Source: Megamerina dolium
Taxonomy: Eukaryota > Arthropoda > Insecta > Diptera > Megamerinidae
NCBI GenBank assembly: GCA_963854835.1
Contig: OY978525.1
Location: 90,484,307-90,548,306, forward strand
Reading direction: 5' to 3'
DNA length: 64,000 bases
The notes below the pieces were generated by a model. That model was not told where the DNA came from. It was given only the letters and a program-made list of their open reading frames with translations, and ran no database searches. Positions 63,479-64,000 of the stretch are shown piece after piece; within the stretch, counting starts at the first letter, position 1, and each line of letters begins with the position of its first letter. Made by a program: the position numbers and the translations under genes.

Positions 63479-63509
63479 ATGGCCAACTACACAGAAGATC
63501 AATTATCGG
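63479..63509 (+). CDS. Mlc-c: First coding exon of cytoplasmic myosin essential light chain (Mlc-c)
   Basis: The ATG at 63479 opens MANYTEDQLS plus one base, followed by a consensus donor GTAAGT at 63510. Drosophila Mlc-c begins MAAYTEDQLAEFQEAF, so eight of the ten residues match, and the split codon G|AN would give the expected Glu. Mlc-c is an EF-hand-type, calmodulin-related essential light chain that binds the IQ motif of non-muscle myosin II (zipper) and some unconventional myosins in the cytoplasm. No exon with the expected FQEAF continuation is visible before 64000, so the first intron is at least 490 bp and runs off the window. The gene points away from the FBXL20-like gene on the other strand. 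The match is short, but the start, the phase and the splice site agree. Confidence 0.76.
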
Positions 63510-64000
63510 GTAAGTTAGAGTGTGTCAAAAAGGAAGAAATTTAAAGTATTTGAACATTAATACTCGAATGTATTTGTTTGCTTAATTGGGAGTTTCTGAC
63601 CGTTTCCGCAGAGCAGATGAGTCACCCCATAGAAGATTCATAAGAACTCTGAAAAGCATTACCATTTCAACCAAATTGCGAAATGATTGTAATTCTAGTT
63701 GATTATCCTCGAGATTACGTTATATTAGATTCCTGTACTGCCAACTAAATGTTGCAATGATTAATGTTCATTGAACCTATACCCTTACGAAGTGTATGTG
63801 TATATATATTTATATTGGAATTATTAGATTATTGCTTCTTGATGGCACTCCTGCTTTTGCTGGTACTGCCCGAATGAACTCAAAAAGTAATTTGTTGATG
63901 GTATTTATATGTATCGTACACTATAGGTATAAGCATACATCGTTGCCCATTCGCAGACATTGATGTCAATGCATTTATGGCACTGGTTGATATATTAGTG
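63510..64000 (+). other. Mlc-c: Start of the first intron of Mlc-c
   Basis: It follows the donor GTAAGT. An AG at about 63620 follows a short pyrimidine stretch, but splicing there would hit a stop after ten more codons, so it is not the expected exon 2. No other feature seen. Confidence 0.5.

Noticed and set aside
63601..63642. Acceptor-like CCGCAG followed by a short open stretch, as exon 2 of Mlc-c
   Set aside because: Splicing there gives SEQMSHPIEDS and a stop, not the EFQEAF sequence expected of the family.
1..64000. CRISPR arrays, bacterial operons, viral genes or LTR retrotransposons
   Set aside because: I looked for spaced direct repeats, reverse transcriptase motifs (YxDD) and LTR pairs and saw none.

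Overview
The window is AT-rich, intron-rich eukaryotic DNA from a brachyceran fly; the mix of short microsatellites, mariner, Tc1, hAT and PIF-like elements and the fly-like host exons suggest a schizophoran such as a tephritid fruit fly (genus inferred, not proven). There is no bacterial gene, CRISPR array, rRNA gene or convincing functional tRNA gene. Most of the sequence is intron.

Host genes. One gene on the minus strand spans most of the window. It has an F-box exon at 7781-7897 that matches the FBXL2/FBXL20 family (fly CG9003 type). Two possible first coding exons feed it in the same reading phase: a 13-codon exon at 59614-59652 and a 345-codon Gly/Ser/Asn-rich exon at 20030-21064. The leucine-rich-repeat exons are not in the window and should lie beyond position 1. 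At the right edge, on the plus strand, is the first coding exon (63479-63509) of a cytoplasmic myosin essential light chain (Mlc-c). The two genes are therefore head to head.

Mobile DNA inside the FBXL20-like introns, left to right: a 0.5-kb MITE (2.65-3.17 kb); a broken irritans-type mariner (5.0-6.2 kb) containing a 40-bp perfect palindrome; a deleted mariner (9.7-10.8 kb); a PIF/Harbinger relic (14.6-15.8 kb); a broken Tc1-like element (24.8-26.5 kb); a 1.5-kb repeat with an internal array of alternating 155/142-bp units (26.5-28.1 kb); a tRNA-derived SINE (33.9-34.2 kb); a mauritiana/cecropia-type mariner fossil (35.9-36.8 kb); a second Tc1 family with 200-bp inverted repeats (38.05-39.64 kb); two tRNA-like pol III units (40.6-40.9 kb); a mariner fossil (41.9-42.4 kb); a TIR-bounded relic (44.2-45.0 kb); a hAT element with a perfect 8-bp target duplication (48.29-53.01 kb) that is itself interrupted by a nearly intact Tc1-like element (50.72-52.37 kb); older SINE copies; a DD41D-like mariner fossil (56.3-57.7 kb) interrupted by a SINE with a 12-bp target duplication; and another mariner fossil near 58.4 kb. 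Between the two host genes lies a possible PIF/Harbinger-like relic (61.2-63.3 kb).

The relative ages can be read from nesting: the hAT is older than its Tc1, and the DD41D mariner is older than its SINE. I found no clear novel multi-gene system. The most notable items are the alternative N-termini of the F-box gene, the nested insertions, the SINE family with a TTCG-loop hairpin, the dimeric repeat array and the palindrome formed inside the mariner.
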